From NCBI GenBank assembly GCA_029215795.1, contig JARDYH010000004.1, forward strand, positions 31,872,001 to 31,936,000: a stretch of DNA of 64,000 nt, read 5' to 3'. The translations under genes and the position numbers were made by a program. The stretch comes from Anniella stebbinsi. Lineage: Eukaryota; Chordata; Lepidosauria; Squamata; Anniellidae. Positions within the stretch are counted from its first letter, which is position 1, and each line of letters opens with the position of its first letter. Shown one piece after another: positions 10,216-21,491 of this stretch. The notes under the pieces are model-generated. The model searched no databases. It was not told the origin of the DNA and saw only the letters and a program-made list of their open reading frames with translations.

Positions 10216-10533
10216 TAGAGTGACCATATGAAAAGGAGGACAGGGCTCCTGTATCTTTAAGAATTGCATAAAAATGGGAATTTCAGCAGGTGTCATTTGT
10301 ATGCATACAGCACCTGGTGAAAGTCCCTCTTCATCACAACAGTTAAAGCTGCAGGAGACCTTCCGTCTTTTGTATCTGGTGAAGAGGACAGGACTTCTGT
10401 AGCTTAAACTGTTGCGATGAAGAGGGAATTTCACCAGGTGCTACATGCAAGAAATGACACCTGCTGAAATCCCCTTTTCTATGCAACTCTTAAAGATACA
10501 GGAGCCCTGTCCTCCTTTTCATATGGTCACCCT
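10216..10533. mobile_element. Palindromic hAT-like MITE, copy 4 (318 bp)
   Basis: Termini TAGAGTGACCATATG and CATATGGTCACCCT, flanked by AGTTTAAC at 10208-10215 and 10534-10541. It is a more diverged subfamily (CACCTGGTGAAA core), like copy 6 and the half copy at 30891. Confidence 0.87.
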
Positions 10534-10753
10534 AGTTTAACAACCATAAGTGTGGCTGCAGGGGTGGAGGACTGATAAAGATGGTCCACCATAGGAGACT
10601 GAAGGATTTAAATAATTTCCTGATGGCTCTCGGGGATTTTCCCAGCACCTCTAAAGGTGATTCTCTTGAAGCACTGATCAACCTCTGGAATGGAGAAAGG
10701 ACCCAGGCAATTCACAGGATCACTCCTGAGCACACTCTCCTATGTAGTAGAGC

Positions 10754-11072
10754 TAGGGTGACCAGATAAAATCCAGGTCAGGGCTCCTGTAACTTTAACA
10801 GTTGTAGAGAAAAGGGAATTTCAGCCAGTGTCATTTGTATGCAATTAGTTCCTGGTGAATTTCCCTCTTCATCACAACAGTTAAAGTTGCAGGGCCCCTG
10901 CCTTCTTTTGTATATGGTCACTCTAGTATAGTGCCTGCACCTTTAACTGTTGTGATGAAGAGGGAATATCCCCAGAAACTAATTGCATACAAATGACACT
11001 GGCTGAAATTCCCTTTTCTCTACAACTGTTAAAGTTACATGAGACCTGACCTGGATTTTATCTGGTCACCCT
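10754..11072. mobile_element. Palindromic hAT-like MITE, copy 5 (319 bp)
   Basis: Termini TAGGGTGACCAGATA and TATCTGGTCACCCT, flanked by AGTAGAGC at 10746-10753 and 11073-11080. Both outer arms carry the GACCAGATAAAATCC subtype, as in copy 1, although copy 4 only 220 bp away has the other subtype. Confidence 0.88.
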
Positions 11073-11080
11073 AGTAGAGC

Positions 11081-12677
11081 TAAACATGTTCCCTGGTTCT
11101 CTGGGGAGCTTGGGAGATGGAACAAGTAGGATGACAGCTAAAGTAATGCTGGCGGAAGAGTTGGGATGAGTCTGATCAAGTATGGACTGGAGCTCATTTT
11201 AGGACTGATTTGATGGCAGTAATAGCAAAACAAAAAAATGTTATTTTCTGCCATTGTTGTGTCTGCACAAAGCCAGTTAGCAGATTTTTCAGGTGGACAA
11301 GGTGCTATTAATCTAGGCCCACAAGAAGGTAAAAAGGGCTACTTGATAGCCCATTGAAGCAAATGGCGGCTTTCTCCCCATGAAACTTGCAGATGTAGAA
11401 CCCTGATCCATGGTTAAGGAAAAAGAATAGCCATAGATCCATATATTAAAAGGAACCTGTCATTTGACCCTTAGTGAAAGCTAAAGTTAGTGCTTGAACC
11501 TGGAAAAAACACCAATTAAGAGAACCATCCTTTGGTTCCTGGGCGAGCTTCCCAGGAACCGCTGGATGGCTCAGATTCCTCCCTCCAAGGTTGGAGGAGG
11601 TGCTCTGACCTTGGAAGGGGAGTCAGAGATCTGACCCCCTAATTTCCAGGGACCGCTCCTCCACAATTTCTGTCTCTGATGAAGGACCCCTCCAGCTTTG
11701 CATTTAGGACTGACTTGGTTTCTGAAAAGTAGTGCTGGCCACTTTTCTAGCTGATGCAGCTCTTCAGAGAACTCATCTGCCCACTGCTTGTTCTTAGAGG
11801 ACCCCCAGAGCAGACAATGACACCAGCAGTGGTATAGAGAGGACAGTAGAAGGTGTGTCAGCAATGGGGGCAGGCAGTTCACAGCAGCAGCAGATCCTGC
11901 TCAGGCCTCCTGGCAAACAAAGAGAGCAGTGGCAGGAGGCCTAATCCACCTCTCTTGCAGTGCGCTGCTGGAAGTGGGTTCCTCATCCAGATTCATGGGA
12001 GGGCCAGCCCTGCCTATTACATATATACCATTAAACTTTGTCCTTTGCAAAATATTTTGGAAACAACACTCTACATTTTTCTCACATCTACAAAGTTCTG
12101 AATAGCTGTTTTCTAGTTTTCCATCGTCTTCTTTCAAATGCATTTCCAAACTCACCCACCTAATACTCCCAAATGCAACCACATTCACTTTGAAAGAAAC
12201 CGCTAGAGAGACAGAAAAAAATCCTCAGGCTACATGTCACCAAGTGTGATAAACACAGAAATCTGTACCGTAGGTGGATTTGCAAAAGAGGAGCTATTGA
12301 GTGTGGCCTGCCATTCAACTCTGCACCTGGCAAAGAGTGGAAACAATCCCAGGCAGCCAACCAAAATAAAGGAGAAAGCAGGAGTGGAATCAGCATTCTC
12401 CAGGCAACTCTTGCTATTAAAGGATGGAGAAGCCCACGTACACTCAGAAGCCAGATTTCTGTCACTGTCTAAAGCAGCCAACATATGTGTGTGGCTTACT
12501 GGATGTAACTTTGCAAGTGGGAACCATAATCGCACAAGATGTTGAAACACGACAATTCCCTTGAAATATGAACAAAGGGCAGCATTACTCCATTTTATGA
12601 AAGCTCACACCTCTTCCCAGCTTGCTAGATATTTCATGCTCCTTCTCAATTTTTAAAAATAATACTTGATTCTTATT
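11081..12677. other. No gene recognised
   Basis: Ordinary-complexity sequence. Overlapping frames of about 100 codons occur on both strands (11571-11882, 12160-12550), which is what chance open sequence gives. No domain, repeat or RNA signature is seen. Confidence 0.4.
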
Positions 12678-12900
12678 AGGGATGTATGAAAAAAATCATT
12701 TCCACTCTCAAAGCATTCCAATAAGCCCTGTTTGCACCCCCTAATACATATACGAACATGCACATATTTTGTGAGTCCATTGAAAAAATATGCATTTTTC
12801 ATGCTAATTAATGTAGAAAAACTGTACATATTGAGTGCACACTTCTAAAACTGCATACTTTTCATGATCAAGAAAAAAAAATACTTGTGTTTAGGAATAT
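12678..12900. repeat. AT-rich dispersed repeat (GGGATGTA family)
   Basis: Starts AGGGATGTATGAAAAA and is followed by repeated ATGCACATATTTT and ATGCATTTTTCATG blocks like those at 1-380 and 46626. Confidence 0.5.
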
Positions 12901-12924
12901 GAATGTGGCAAACCAAGCTTCAGG

Positions 12925-13235
12925 GGGGAATCTGGAGAACCTCAGTGACCTCAAGCACTTCCAGAAGCTGGAGCTAGTGCAGCATGCAATTCCTTTGCTG
13001 AGGGAACAGCACTGGCTACCAATTTGCTATTAGGCCAGGTTTAAGGTTCTAGTATTAGTGTACAAAGCCCTGAACAACTTGGGACCAGAATACCTGAGAG
13101 AGCACCTTCTCCCTTACCAATCTGCCCAGTCACTGAGGTCATCAAAGGCCACGTCCTGGTGATTCCACATGCACCTATGGCCCAATTGAAGTCCACCAGG
13201 AGAAGAGCCTTCAGTGTGGTGTTCTATACTGAATC
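12925..13235 (+). pseudogene. L2/CR1-type LINE reverse transcriptase C-terminal relic
   Basis: Conceptual frames contain LVQHAI, REQHWLPI, ARFKVLVLVYKALN, GPEYLREHLLPY and SLRSS, the signature order of the LINE segment after the RT domain (LQLVQNAAARL...HWLP...FKVLVLTYKALHGL). The frame has a stop (TAG at 13030) and disruptions, so it is a dead fragment without a tail. Confidence 0.7.
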
Positions 13236-15360
13236 TGACTGACTCAAGACTGACTGGCACAAGGGCTACTTCAGTGTATAATTCCAAAATGTAGAGCTCC
13301 AACACGCCAGCGATTTCGTGCACTCTGGCCATGCCTGGTGTTCAGATTTGCAGCACGGTACTCATACGATGGCTTGCCTGTCCTGCTGACACCCTGCCTC
13401 TTCCCCAGCCTTTCCTAGAACGCTAAAAGTCTGGATTATTTTCCTAAGTGCATTTAATGCGCCCTAAGCCTCCATGTAGTTTTAAAGGAACTGGGAGCTT
13501 GAATGGATTGCATCGGGTCCTGCTGGGAAAAGTGATCTCTCCCAGCAGCCAGCTCCAAGCCTCAATATAAAACCCAACCCTTGCATCCCAGGTTCAAAAG
13601 AAAAACATTTAATCGTACAATGCCTGAATCTCTGCAGAGGCAGGATTGTACTCCCTCGATGTCCTCAAAGAGCCAGACTAAAGGGTCGTTCCATTTTTGC
13701 CTGGCAGAAAGGTGGTCTGGTTGAAGTACTCATCTGACAGGACGGAGGGAGAAAGAGGGAGGGAGAGCAGGGGTGGAGTGGAGTGGAGTGGAAGAGCAAA
13801 GGAGTGAAGGAGCGAAAGAGTAGCTATTCAGGTGAAAGGGAACATAAGCTTGACACGCTGGTAAAAAACAACAACACGGAGGCAAACTGGGAGGGAATTA
13901 GGAAGTGATGGTTATCTTAAGGTGAATTGGAGGGATGGGTCAAGAGTGCCTAGAGATCATGGCCATTGACTTGGACACTCAACTAAAGCTTCTGCCTTTA
14001 CTGCATCTCTCTGAGTAGAAACGCTTCCCCTGCATTACCACAATTACTCCATACCACTCATTCCCTAAACATCTCAAGGACACCACATGATTGTTGAGCA
14101 TTAAGTGAAAGGGGCGGGAGAAAAAGGCAGGTTGGCAGAGAAATATCATTGAGTGTAGGATGATCTCATGGCTGGAGGAGGGAAAGTCTGATGGTCCTGC
14201 CTTGATGCTGGGTTAGATCATTTTTACATATAACTTACCACTCAAGAACATGATGAGTGTATGAAGACTGAAATTACAGTCCCACCTTGGACTGTAATTT
14301 CAGTCCCACCTTGGACAAAAATGGAACACCAAGGGCTAAATCCTCTTGTGCAATGGGAGATTCCATTCTCCTCCTTCCCCTGCACCCACCTCCCAAATCC
14401 GTTCCCGATGGTCCCCCAGCTCCCTGCAGCAGATGGGGGAGGCATGTGTAAGGCTGCAGGAGGGAGAGGAAATTCAATCTGCCAGTAGTGTCCATTCCAC
14501 TAATGGAAGGAAACCACTGGATATAAGCCAAATAATTTATTTCTACTTTGTGTTCAGTTTTTGCTTTTGTTGGTGGAAGTTCTGATCAGGTTGAAAAATG
14601 CCTGTCTACCAAACAGTTAATTTTCCCACCTTAATTTGCAAGGTACCATCTTGATCAAATGGACATAACTGATAGATTGTTCTGAGGACCACATTTCTTT
14701 TCCTCAATAGTTGGATTACACTGGAGCCTGGTTTTACATGCTCAACATATCCTAACCTAGCTAAAAAGTTAACTTCAGTGTAGTTGAATAGCACCAAATG
14801 TTCTGAAATCTCAGCCCAAGTAACAAAGACTGCCTACTATTATTTTGTTCTTAACATACTAGGAAATAAGTGTGTGGGGTTTGGATTCTAGGATCCAGAC
14901 CATCTGCTAAACCTATTGGAGGGATTTTGTGAATTCTAATTTACAGTCGGTTTAAAAATAGCCCCAACATTACCCTGTCATTTTCTGTAAATTATATATT
15001 ATTTTGCTTGCCATTTCTAAATATTATAGCTCTTCTTCTCTGGTTTAATTTAGACTCCTTATCAAATGCACTGATACAACTCTCCCATCATAGAAACCAA
15101 GATTCTTCTCTCTCTCCCACCCCCTCCACTCCCATATTGTGTGTTAATAGCTATTCGACACCTAATGCACTTGGAAGTTGTCTAACAGGAAGGGGGAGCA
15201 GCTACTCTGTTAAGACTGAACATGAAGTGCTTAGAAAATATTTGAAACTTGGCCGTAATCCCCAAACTACTTGCTTTGGCACAGACCAATTGCAGTTGAA
15301 GAGGGTGCTCCAGGATAAGTGATTTGATGATTGTACTTTCTACAGTGTTGCAGAAAGGCC
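13236..15360. other. No gene recognised
   Basis: Mostly ordinary sequence. It contains a GTGGA run near 13775-13792 and a duplicated 24-bp unit at 14268-14315. Frames near 14242-14585 overlap each other on both strands and lack motifs. Confidence 0.4.
14268..14315. repeat. 24-bp tandem duplication
   Basis: Two units reading CTG(A/T)AATT(A/T)CAGTCCCACC, differing at two positions. Each unit contains the inverted pair CTGAAATTACAG. Confidence 0.8.
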
Positions 15361-15570
15361 ACGTTTAAACTGAAGGGGGGGTGGCATAAGTTAATTGCTC
15401 AATTTTCCCATGATAGCATGCTATCATTCGGCATATTGCTGCTGCACTTTCTAAGGAGAGTACCCTATTGCCGATATAAAATAAATATGCATTATAATGA
15501 GTTTGCAGCAATTAACGTGCTGCAGTCTCTCTCAGTGCCAGATGCACATCCTCACTGGTCAGCAGGAAGC
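15361..15570. other. Candidate conserved non-coding element
   Basis: Complex AT-rich DNA with the perfect palindrome GATAGCATGCTATC near 15412 and homeodomain/POU words (AAGTTAATTGCTC, TATGCATTATAATGAG, CAGCAATTAACG). No repeat similarity is seen. Confidence 0.35.
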
Positions 15571-16375
15571 AAATGCTTGAACAAAATGCAGGAGCCAGTA
15601 ATACTCAGTCATCCAAAGGTGTGATTGCAGATTTTAGCAGAAAGACACGCATGAAGTCATGCAAATTGGAGGGGATCAATGGGATGAGGAGAGGGCATTT
15701 AGGGAGGAGAGGGTGCCCATTCTCCCTCTCTTCTCCATGTTCCAGAACACAAGTGATAATGCTCCAGAAGCACATGAGTATTGCTCCAGAAGTACCTATA
15801 TTTCTGACCAACTCACAAATATTATATCCGTTGGAACACTGTTACTTTAAATTGGACGTGGAGAAACAAATTAGGGTTTGGGGTGAATGTTCCCCTAACC
15901 TTTCGATGGGCCACACCCCCTGACATCATTTGGCTCCCAAGTGACATGCTGGCGGATGATCGACCTGGCACATTGCCTGGGACTTGGCTTCTGTCCATAT
16001 GGTGCTTCCCTCATTGGGAAAAGACTTATATAAATTAAAGCTCCAACTAGAGGAGTTTGTCACCTGCATGGTGTCATCCCCAATGTAGGTTCCCTGACCA
16101 AGTCGGTTATGAGAAGAGTGTCCCAACTGCTGGGTTGGCTGAGATACTTTGTTTGCATGGCATGCTACCCCATGAGGAAATTAGGTACTACATGGGTAAG
16201 TCCCCATCACTATTGAAGGAGCACATGGGCTGACTCAGCTGGTGCTGGCAGGAGCACTAGCTGAGTGCTGTCCAAGTCCCTATAACTACCTGCTGTTGGC
16301 CCTGCTGTTATTCCCAATCTAGCAGTGGAAATTCCCCTGCACAGCACTCACACATATGGGAATCCTCACTGTTGT
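15571..16375. other. No gene recognised
   Basis: A 116-codon frame at 15573-15923 has no recognisable domain and competing frames on both strands. Confidence 0.4.
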
Positions 16376-16770
16376 CTTAGGGATGTCTGAGAAATATATT
16401 TGGAGGTGGAGTTCAACAGGTTTTCCTAGGTTTGCCCTCCCCACCCCATGCTGGACTTTGTTCTGGTTCCTGCTGTAGCACCCAGCTCAGTCCGCAGTGA
16501 GTTAAGCTGGTTCACAGATTTTCAGGGCATTTTGCACATTTCCCCCACAGGTTCTGTTATTTATGCAAATTACACCGGGATTTGCACAAATTTGGCCACA
16601 TTTTGTGGAAATTGCTCTTGTACAAATTGATCAAAAATTTGTGCAAATTGCAGAACCTGTGGGAAAATGTGAAAAAAAGATCAGGGATTTTTTGGGGAAA
16701 GCACAGCTCAGCTCACAAATTCAAATCAAGTAAAACATGCCACAGAACTCCATCAAGTAAAAAAATTGGA
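16376..16770. repeat. AT-rich dispersed repeat (GGGATGTA family)
   Basis: Begins TTAGGGATGTCTGAGAAAT and contains inverted words around 16560-16650 (CAAATTTGGCC, AAAAATTTGTGCAAATTGC) able to form imperfect hairpins. Confidence 0.45.
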
Positions 16771-16779
16771 TTTCTCAGA

Positions 16780-16880
16780 ATATATTTATTTATTTATTGC
16801 ATTTCTATACCACTGAAGCATCCCTTTGTTATCTCCAATCACAGAGCAGAGATAACAGTGTACAAGCCCCATTCTCTGGA
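16780..16880 (-). repeat. Probable LINE 3' tail with TTTA repeats
   Basis: ATTTATTTATTTATTGCATTTCTATACCAC at 16780-16815 resembles the 3' tail of the LINE at 41729 read in the same orientation (TTTATTTATTACATTTGTATACCGC). Confidence 0.5.
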
Positions 16881-17090
16881 GGAATCCATACAGATTCCAC
16901 AAGCTTGATGGGGGACCAGAGGTTCCTCATCCCTGCTTTAAATTTAAAGGGCCAAGATACCATATATGTATGGCCAAAGCACATATCCCTTCACTTCCCC
17001 CCAAAAGGGTACTAATCTTGTCTATCTTATAAACTGATAACATTGCTAACATTACTAAGATGTATAAAAATGGACCATTTTTATACAGAG

Positions 17091-17330
17091 AGAGAGAGAG
17101 ACAGAGAGAGAGAGAGTTATTATCTTTATTGTTCAAAGCCATTGGCCACCACAATTCCATATGAACATAAATAATAGAATATAATAAAATTACAGGCTGA
17201 TTTTTTAAAAAAACAAATATCCAAACAATAATTAATATAGCACTTTAAAATCAACTTTCCCTCTAAAACTTCCCTCCTCTATATAACTTAAAATCTACGC
17301 TGTTCAGAATTTCACTTTTGTGAAATTTTC
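17091..17330 (-). repeat. (GA)n run plus probable LINE tail
   Basis: A GAGAGA run (17091-17116) is joined to TTATTATCTTTATTGTTCAAAGCCATTGGCC; on the minus strand this reads ...TGGCTTTGAACAATAAAGATAATAA(TC)n, a polyadenylation-like LINE end. The family is not assigned. Confidence 0.4.
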
Positions 17331-17590
17331 TTCACAATGGTGAGCAGTTTCCAACTACTGGTTTATTTTAAAGGTCTTATTCTATGACAGCTGCTTTCAA
17401 AATGCAATGCAAATAATGCCTTATTTTTGTACATAGCTATTTTCTTGATTTTTCCTAAATCCAAAGATCCACCTAGGTCAGCTTGATACTGCTGGTCACA
17501 GGAAAGCTGACTTATAAGTGTGGTTATGGATACAAATGAGGACAGGATACTCATCATTTCTGCACTTAGCTGCAGAGTGTACAAGGAGGT
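17331..17590. other. No gene recognised
   Basis: A minus-strand 73-codon frame (17363-17584) could be part of the upstream LINE but shows no certain motif. Confidence 0.3.
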
Positions 17591-18330
17591 ACTCTAGGAA
17601 CAGGGGAGAAATTCATTCAGTTTGGATTCTAACACAAAATTATCAAATTTTGCAATTTCAAAACACTGCAAACTGAAGCTCATTAGCCTTTGAAATTTTC
17701 ACTTCTCCGAATTTCCAATAAAAATGCACACAAAAATGTGTATAATAGGGAGAAATAATGCTTAAAACGCATTATATTAGAAAGTTTAGTTGCAAAAAAT
17801 CTGTACATTTGGCATAAACAAATGTATGTACATAGAGAAATGTGCACAAAACTGCTTATGAATTTTCATGTGAACTTTTTTAAAGAAAAATCTCAAAGTT
17901 TTGAATGTGAGACTAGGGAAATCCTCAAAGTTTGAAATGAACAGAATTTACAATTGGAATAATGAGAAACTGAGAGAAACTTATGCTGTCTGTTGCTTGG
18001 AAAATTGACACTTTTGGGTCTCGACTGACTTGTATTTGCAAGCTGAACCATGGAGTTTCCCTGAACTACAAGGATGTTTTCTTTTATGGGGGGATTTGCA
18101 AAAACTGCGGCCAAAATTTGCATAAATATGTGTAATTTGCGCAAATCACAATCATACTTCACATAAGTTGCACAAATTGTGGCTGTAATTTGTAATTTTT
18201 AAAAAAAAAAACATGGGAAATCTATTAATTGGCCTGACTCGCTCCCAGTTAGTGGGAAATGGATAGAAAACTCCAGGGGCCGAGCCAATGATTCCTCTGA
18301 TATCCTTAAGAGAAACCGAAACTGACAGAT
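17591..18330. repeat. AT-rich dispersed repeat, one or two copies
   Basis: Repeated blocks such as AAAATGCACACAAAAATGTG, AATTTGCATAAATATGTGTAATTTGCGC and GGGGGGATTTGCAAAAACTGC, matching the composition of the other AT-rich copies. Ends are not clear. Confidence 0.4.
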
Positions 18331-18589
18331 ACATCTATCCTGAAGTACTCATTTCCATCTATTTCTTGATGCAGATGGGAATAAGTAACTTATACCAATG
18401 TGCAAAACTTTTCTCTGCACAATACTAGTTGCATAAAATTCAAAGAGCATGCCCATCTCTGGGTAGTGTCTGTACAATATGTAAAATCATCCAAGATTAT
18501 GGTTTTCCTAGCAAGTTTGAATTTTGAGAGTAAGTAAAGGTAACAGCACTTGGACACATTATGCTCATTTTCCAACTACATCATGGCCT

Positions 18590-18860
18590 GTGCCTTTTGC
18601 TTCTGAACTCTGCTTCCCTGGTGTGCTCTCGCTCCATCTAAACAAACATTGCATGGGTTGTATTTACAGGGCAATCAAGAATTCATATCTTGCGGCTGCT
18701 TAGCCATTACAGCGTCTTAAAGAAGTCTATGGAGGCCTGCATATTTTCCAACCACTAATAATACAAATAAGACTCTCCGAATATTTTAAAGTCTTTAATA
18801 ATAAATAGTCAAGTCTACTATTAAAATCTAATAGGCATTTTATTTGTATTATGACATCTC
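18590..18860. other. Candidate conserved non-coding element
   Basis: Complex sequence with a dense series of homeobox-like words (ACTAATAATACAAATAAGAC, TTTAATAATAAATAG, AAATCTAATAGGC). No repeat similarity is visible in the window. Confidence 0.33.
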
Positions 18861-19079
18861 CCTTCCCCAACCAGAACTGGGTAGGACTGATGAGAACAGA
18901 GAACATTATTTATATGAATCACCATCACATTCCTTTAACGGATGGATTATGTATCTGTGGCTATGGTTGCATAGAGGACATCCCATCATTTATTGTTCTG
19001 TCCATAATATGACTCATATTATATTTCAATTTCAGGGTCAAACTACATGTTATGTTAATTGCGTAGCATGTAACTGAGG

Positions 19080-19080
19080 A

Positions 19081-19129
<49 letters not shown>
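19080..19129. repeat. (AT)n-(GT)n compound microsatellite
   Basis: About 11 AT units followed by about 13 GT units running into the left end of a palindromic MITE. Confidence 0.95.
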
Positions 19130-19445
19130 ACCAGATGAAAAGGAGGACAGGGCTCCTGTATCTTTAACAGTTGCAAAGGACAGGGATTTTCAGCAGGTGT
19201 TGTTTGTATGCATATATAACCTGTTGAAATTCCCTCTTCATCACAACAGTTAAAGCTGCAGGAGCCCTGTCTCTTGACCATGTACAAAAGAGGGCAGGGC
19301 TTCTGCAGTTTTAACTGTTGTGATGAAGAGGGAATTTCACCAGGTTCTGCATGTATACAAATGACACCTCCTGAAATTCCCTTTTCTATGAAACTGTTAA
19401 AAGATTCATAGAAATGAATGTCCTCCTTTTCATATGGTCAGCCTA
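19126..19445. mobile_element. Palindromic hAT-like MITE, copy 6
   Basis: Left end is fused with the GT run (GTGTGACCAGATGAAAAGG), right end CATATGGTCAGCCTA. Same CACC(A/T)G-core subfamily as copy 4. The microsatellite has overwritten any target duplication. Confidence 0.85.
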
Positions 19446-20015
19446 TATACACACACACTCTAGGGTAAGTATATGCAGCCCTGATTTAAATCAGGACCAT
19501 CACACACCAGGATGGGAAGAGTAACCCATCCCCACACACACTGGTTGTTGTTTTTTATTGTTGTTTTCAAAAATCCTTTGCCAATGCACAGGAGTAGAGA
19601 GGGGAATTCAAGAAAAGAAAAGGCCTCTGTTGGAGAGTTTTTTTCTTTCTTTAACTTTACCACCATCACCAATGTATGTGTGTGTGCCAGGAGGTAATTT
19701 GGAGGAAATTGACCCTCAGTCTACTGGGTGGTCAAGAAATGATATAGTGGCACACTTAGTTTTAGATATGTACGCATGTATATCCAGCACACTGTATTAT
19801 TTGCAGCAGCACCTGTAAAAATTTGAACAAATATACTGAAGAAATTGTCAGTTGATTATCATGATGAATCTCTAATCTGAGCTATTTAAGTTAAATTGGT
19901 TATTGGAAGTTTTTTATGAAGGATATATTTTAATTATGGTTTTTATGTTAAATGGGAAGCCTAATTATTCGTGTTTTGTGTATACTTTTTAGATGATTAA
20001 GAATACTTTTTATTG
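19446..20015. other. No gene recognised
   Basis: Small frames at 19460-19818 on both strands lack motifs. No repeat is seen. Confidence 0.4.
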
Positions 20016-20019
20016 TTTG

Positions 20020-20115
20020 CAATTCCTATCAGCCTGAGCCAGCATAGCCACTAGTAAAGAATGCTGGACATTATAGTCCAAAACATCTGGCGGACATTGG
20101 ATGGAGAAAGCCGAG
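20020..20115. mobile_element. Palindromic MITE, family E (degenerate)
   Basis: AATTCCTATCAGCC ... GGACATTATAGTCC ... ACATCTGGCGGACATTGG follows the plan of the copies at 33006-33122 and 43582-43696 (CTCCAGATGT...CCCAT...TCCAACACATCTGG). Confidence 0.5.
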
Positions 20116-20188
20116 CCCCCTCCACAGTAAACTGAGATTCCTTTCATTCTCCTACAAAGAAATCAGACAAACATATTTACTAAGCATT

Positions 20189-20320
20189 AGGAACATAAAA
20201 AACTGTCTTATATGGAATCAGACCACTGGTCCATCTAGCCCAGTACTGTCGACACTGATGGGAAGTGGCTTTCCTGGGTTTTAGGCAGGATTCTTTCCAA
20301 ACCCTGCCTGGAGAACTTCT
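20189..20320 (-). repeat. tRNA-headed SINE, tail-proximal part
   Basis: AGGAACATAAAAAACTG, GACCACTGGTCCATCTAGCCC and CCTGCCTGGAGAA are the tail-side landmarks of the SINE at 45107-45750. The tRNA-like head is absent. Confidence 0.6.
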
Positions 20321-21032
20321 CCATACAAAACATTTGCTGCTCCACTGAGATAGAACATACAGGACATCAGTATGCATAGGGCCATTCCTCAAGCTGCCTG
20401 CCTGGAAGGATGCTCTTTGTAACCTAGAATCCCTCTCTCACAATCCCAGAGATGTGGCTAGCTCTGATTATTCAGTGAGAAGAGAAAATAACTCCCCATA
20501 TGAGGCACTGCATGAGACATTACTTCATAGATTGTAAGACTGAGGCCAGGTTCCAATTAAGCCACGGAACCACTCCATTTTTATTTGCTGGCTGCATTGG
20601 TGGCCCTGGACAAGGGATTCTTGAATCATTAAACTGAGTTGAGGCCTAAAATCATCTTTGTTTTGTGTACAATAGCAGCAGCCTTTAGAGATGTCAACAT
20701 GTGTGAGTTAAGCCGTGTTTGATGTGGTTTACAGAGAACCACCAAAGTCCAAAACAACATACTACGGCCACAGCCTTGACAGAACAACACTGGACTCTAG
20801 TGGGCAGTAGAACCCTAACAATAAGACTAACTTCTAAAAACTTTCATGGGAGACAACCCTCTACAGACAAGCCCCTCACTCAGCCAAATTCTCATTGAAG
20901 AGTGAAAATTGAAAAGATTGCAAAACATGTTTGGCTGTTTTAGGCTTCCATACCAGATGCCTAAAATGGCTAAATCTCACTTGAAAAATTAGCAAAATTT
21001 GGCCATTTTAGGCTTCTTTAGTGGTGGCAAAT

Positions 21033-21033
<1 letters not shown>
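20321..21033. other. No gene recognised
   Basis: Ordinary sequence leading to a GT microsatellite; no exon or repeat recognised. Confidence 0.4.

Positions 21034-21070
<37 letters not shown>
21034..21070. repeat. (GT)n microsatellite
   Basis: About 18 GT units, 10 bp from the left edge of the LTR retrotransposon. Confidence 0.95.
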
Positions 21071-21073
<3 letters not shown>

Positions 21074-21079
21074 GGTGCC

Positions 21080-21084
21080 CCACA
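21080..21084. repeat. Target-site duplication CCACA, left copy
   Basis: Matches CCACA at 26151-26155 directly outside the other LTR; 5 bp is the usual size for Ty3/Gypsy integrases. Confidence 0.9.
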
Positions 21085-21311
21085 TGTTGTGTCCACAGAC
21101 CTGGGACCCTTGGAAGTAGGAATCTGGTTCCACACAAAACTTAGGTGGTAGACATTTATTGTAGTGCTCCTTCTTTGCAGGCAGCTACAGGCAGACTGGC
21201 CTTTGCATTGCCAGCCTGCTACAAAACCTGGAATGGATTATCTGTGCTTAATTGCAGGTCATTCATAAATCCTGGCCTGGCTCAAAGAATGGGCCTATCA
21301 CAAACACTACA
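21085..21311 (-). repeat. 3' LTR of the Gypsy element
   Basis: 227 bp, bounded by TGTTGTG and CACTACA on the plus strand. On the element strand it carries AATAAA (complement at 21155-21160), the likely polyadenylation signal. Confidence 0.95.
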
Positions 21312-21326
21312 TCCGTCCTTTCCTTC
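21312..21326 (-). other. Polypurine tract
   Basis: On the element strand GAAGGAAAGGACGGA abuts the 3' LTR. In LTR retroelements this tract primes plus-strand DNA synthesis. A pyrimidine near the end (GGACGGA) is a minor deviation. Confidence 0.8.
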
Positions 21327-21491
21327 AAATATGAAAAACAGCAACATAGCTATAAAGTTAGAGTATCTGAACAACAACAAAACTGCAACTGTATAAGGAA
21401 AATATACAACTAATGCACATATTAAAAATGCACATGCAAATCAAATTAGGTAAACAAGAACAATTAGCTCAATAGTTCACAAAATAGTTTT

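Noticed and set aside
4454..11072. CRISPR-like or satellite array formed by the repeated palindromes
   Set aside because: Copies are irregularly spaced, inverted relative to one another and each has its own 8-bp duplication, which fits transposition.
21312..21491. An envelope gene in the Gypsy element
   Set aside because: Only about 180 bp lie between the integrase stop and the 3' LTR.
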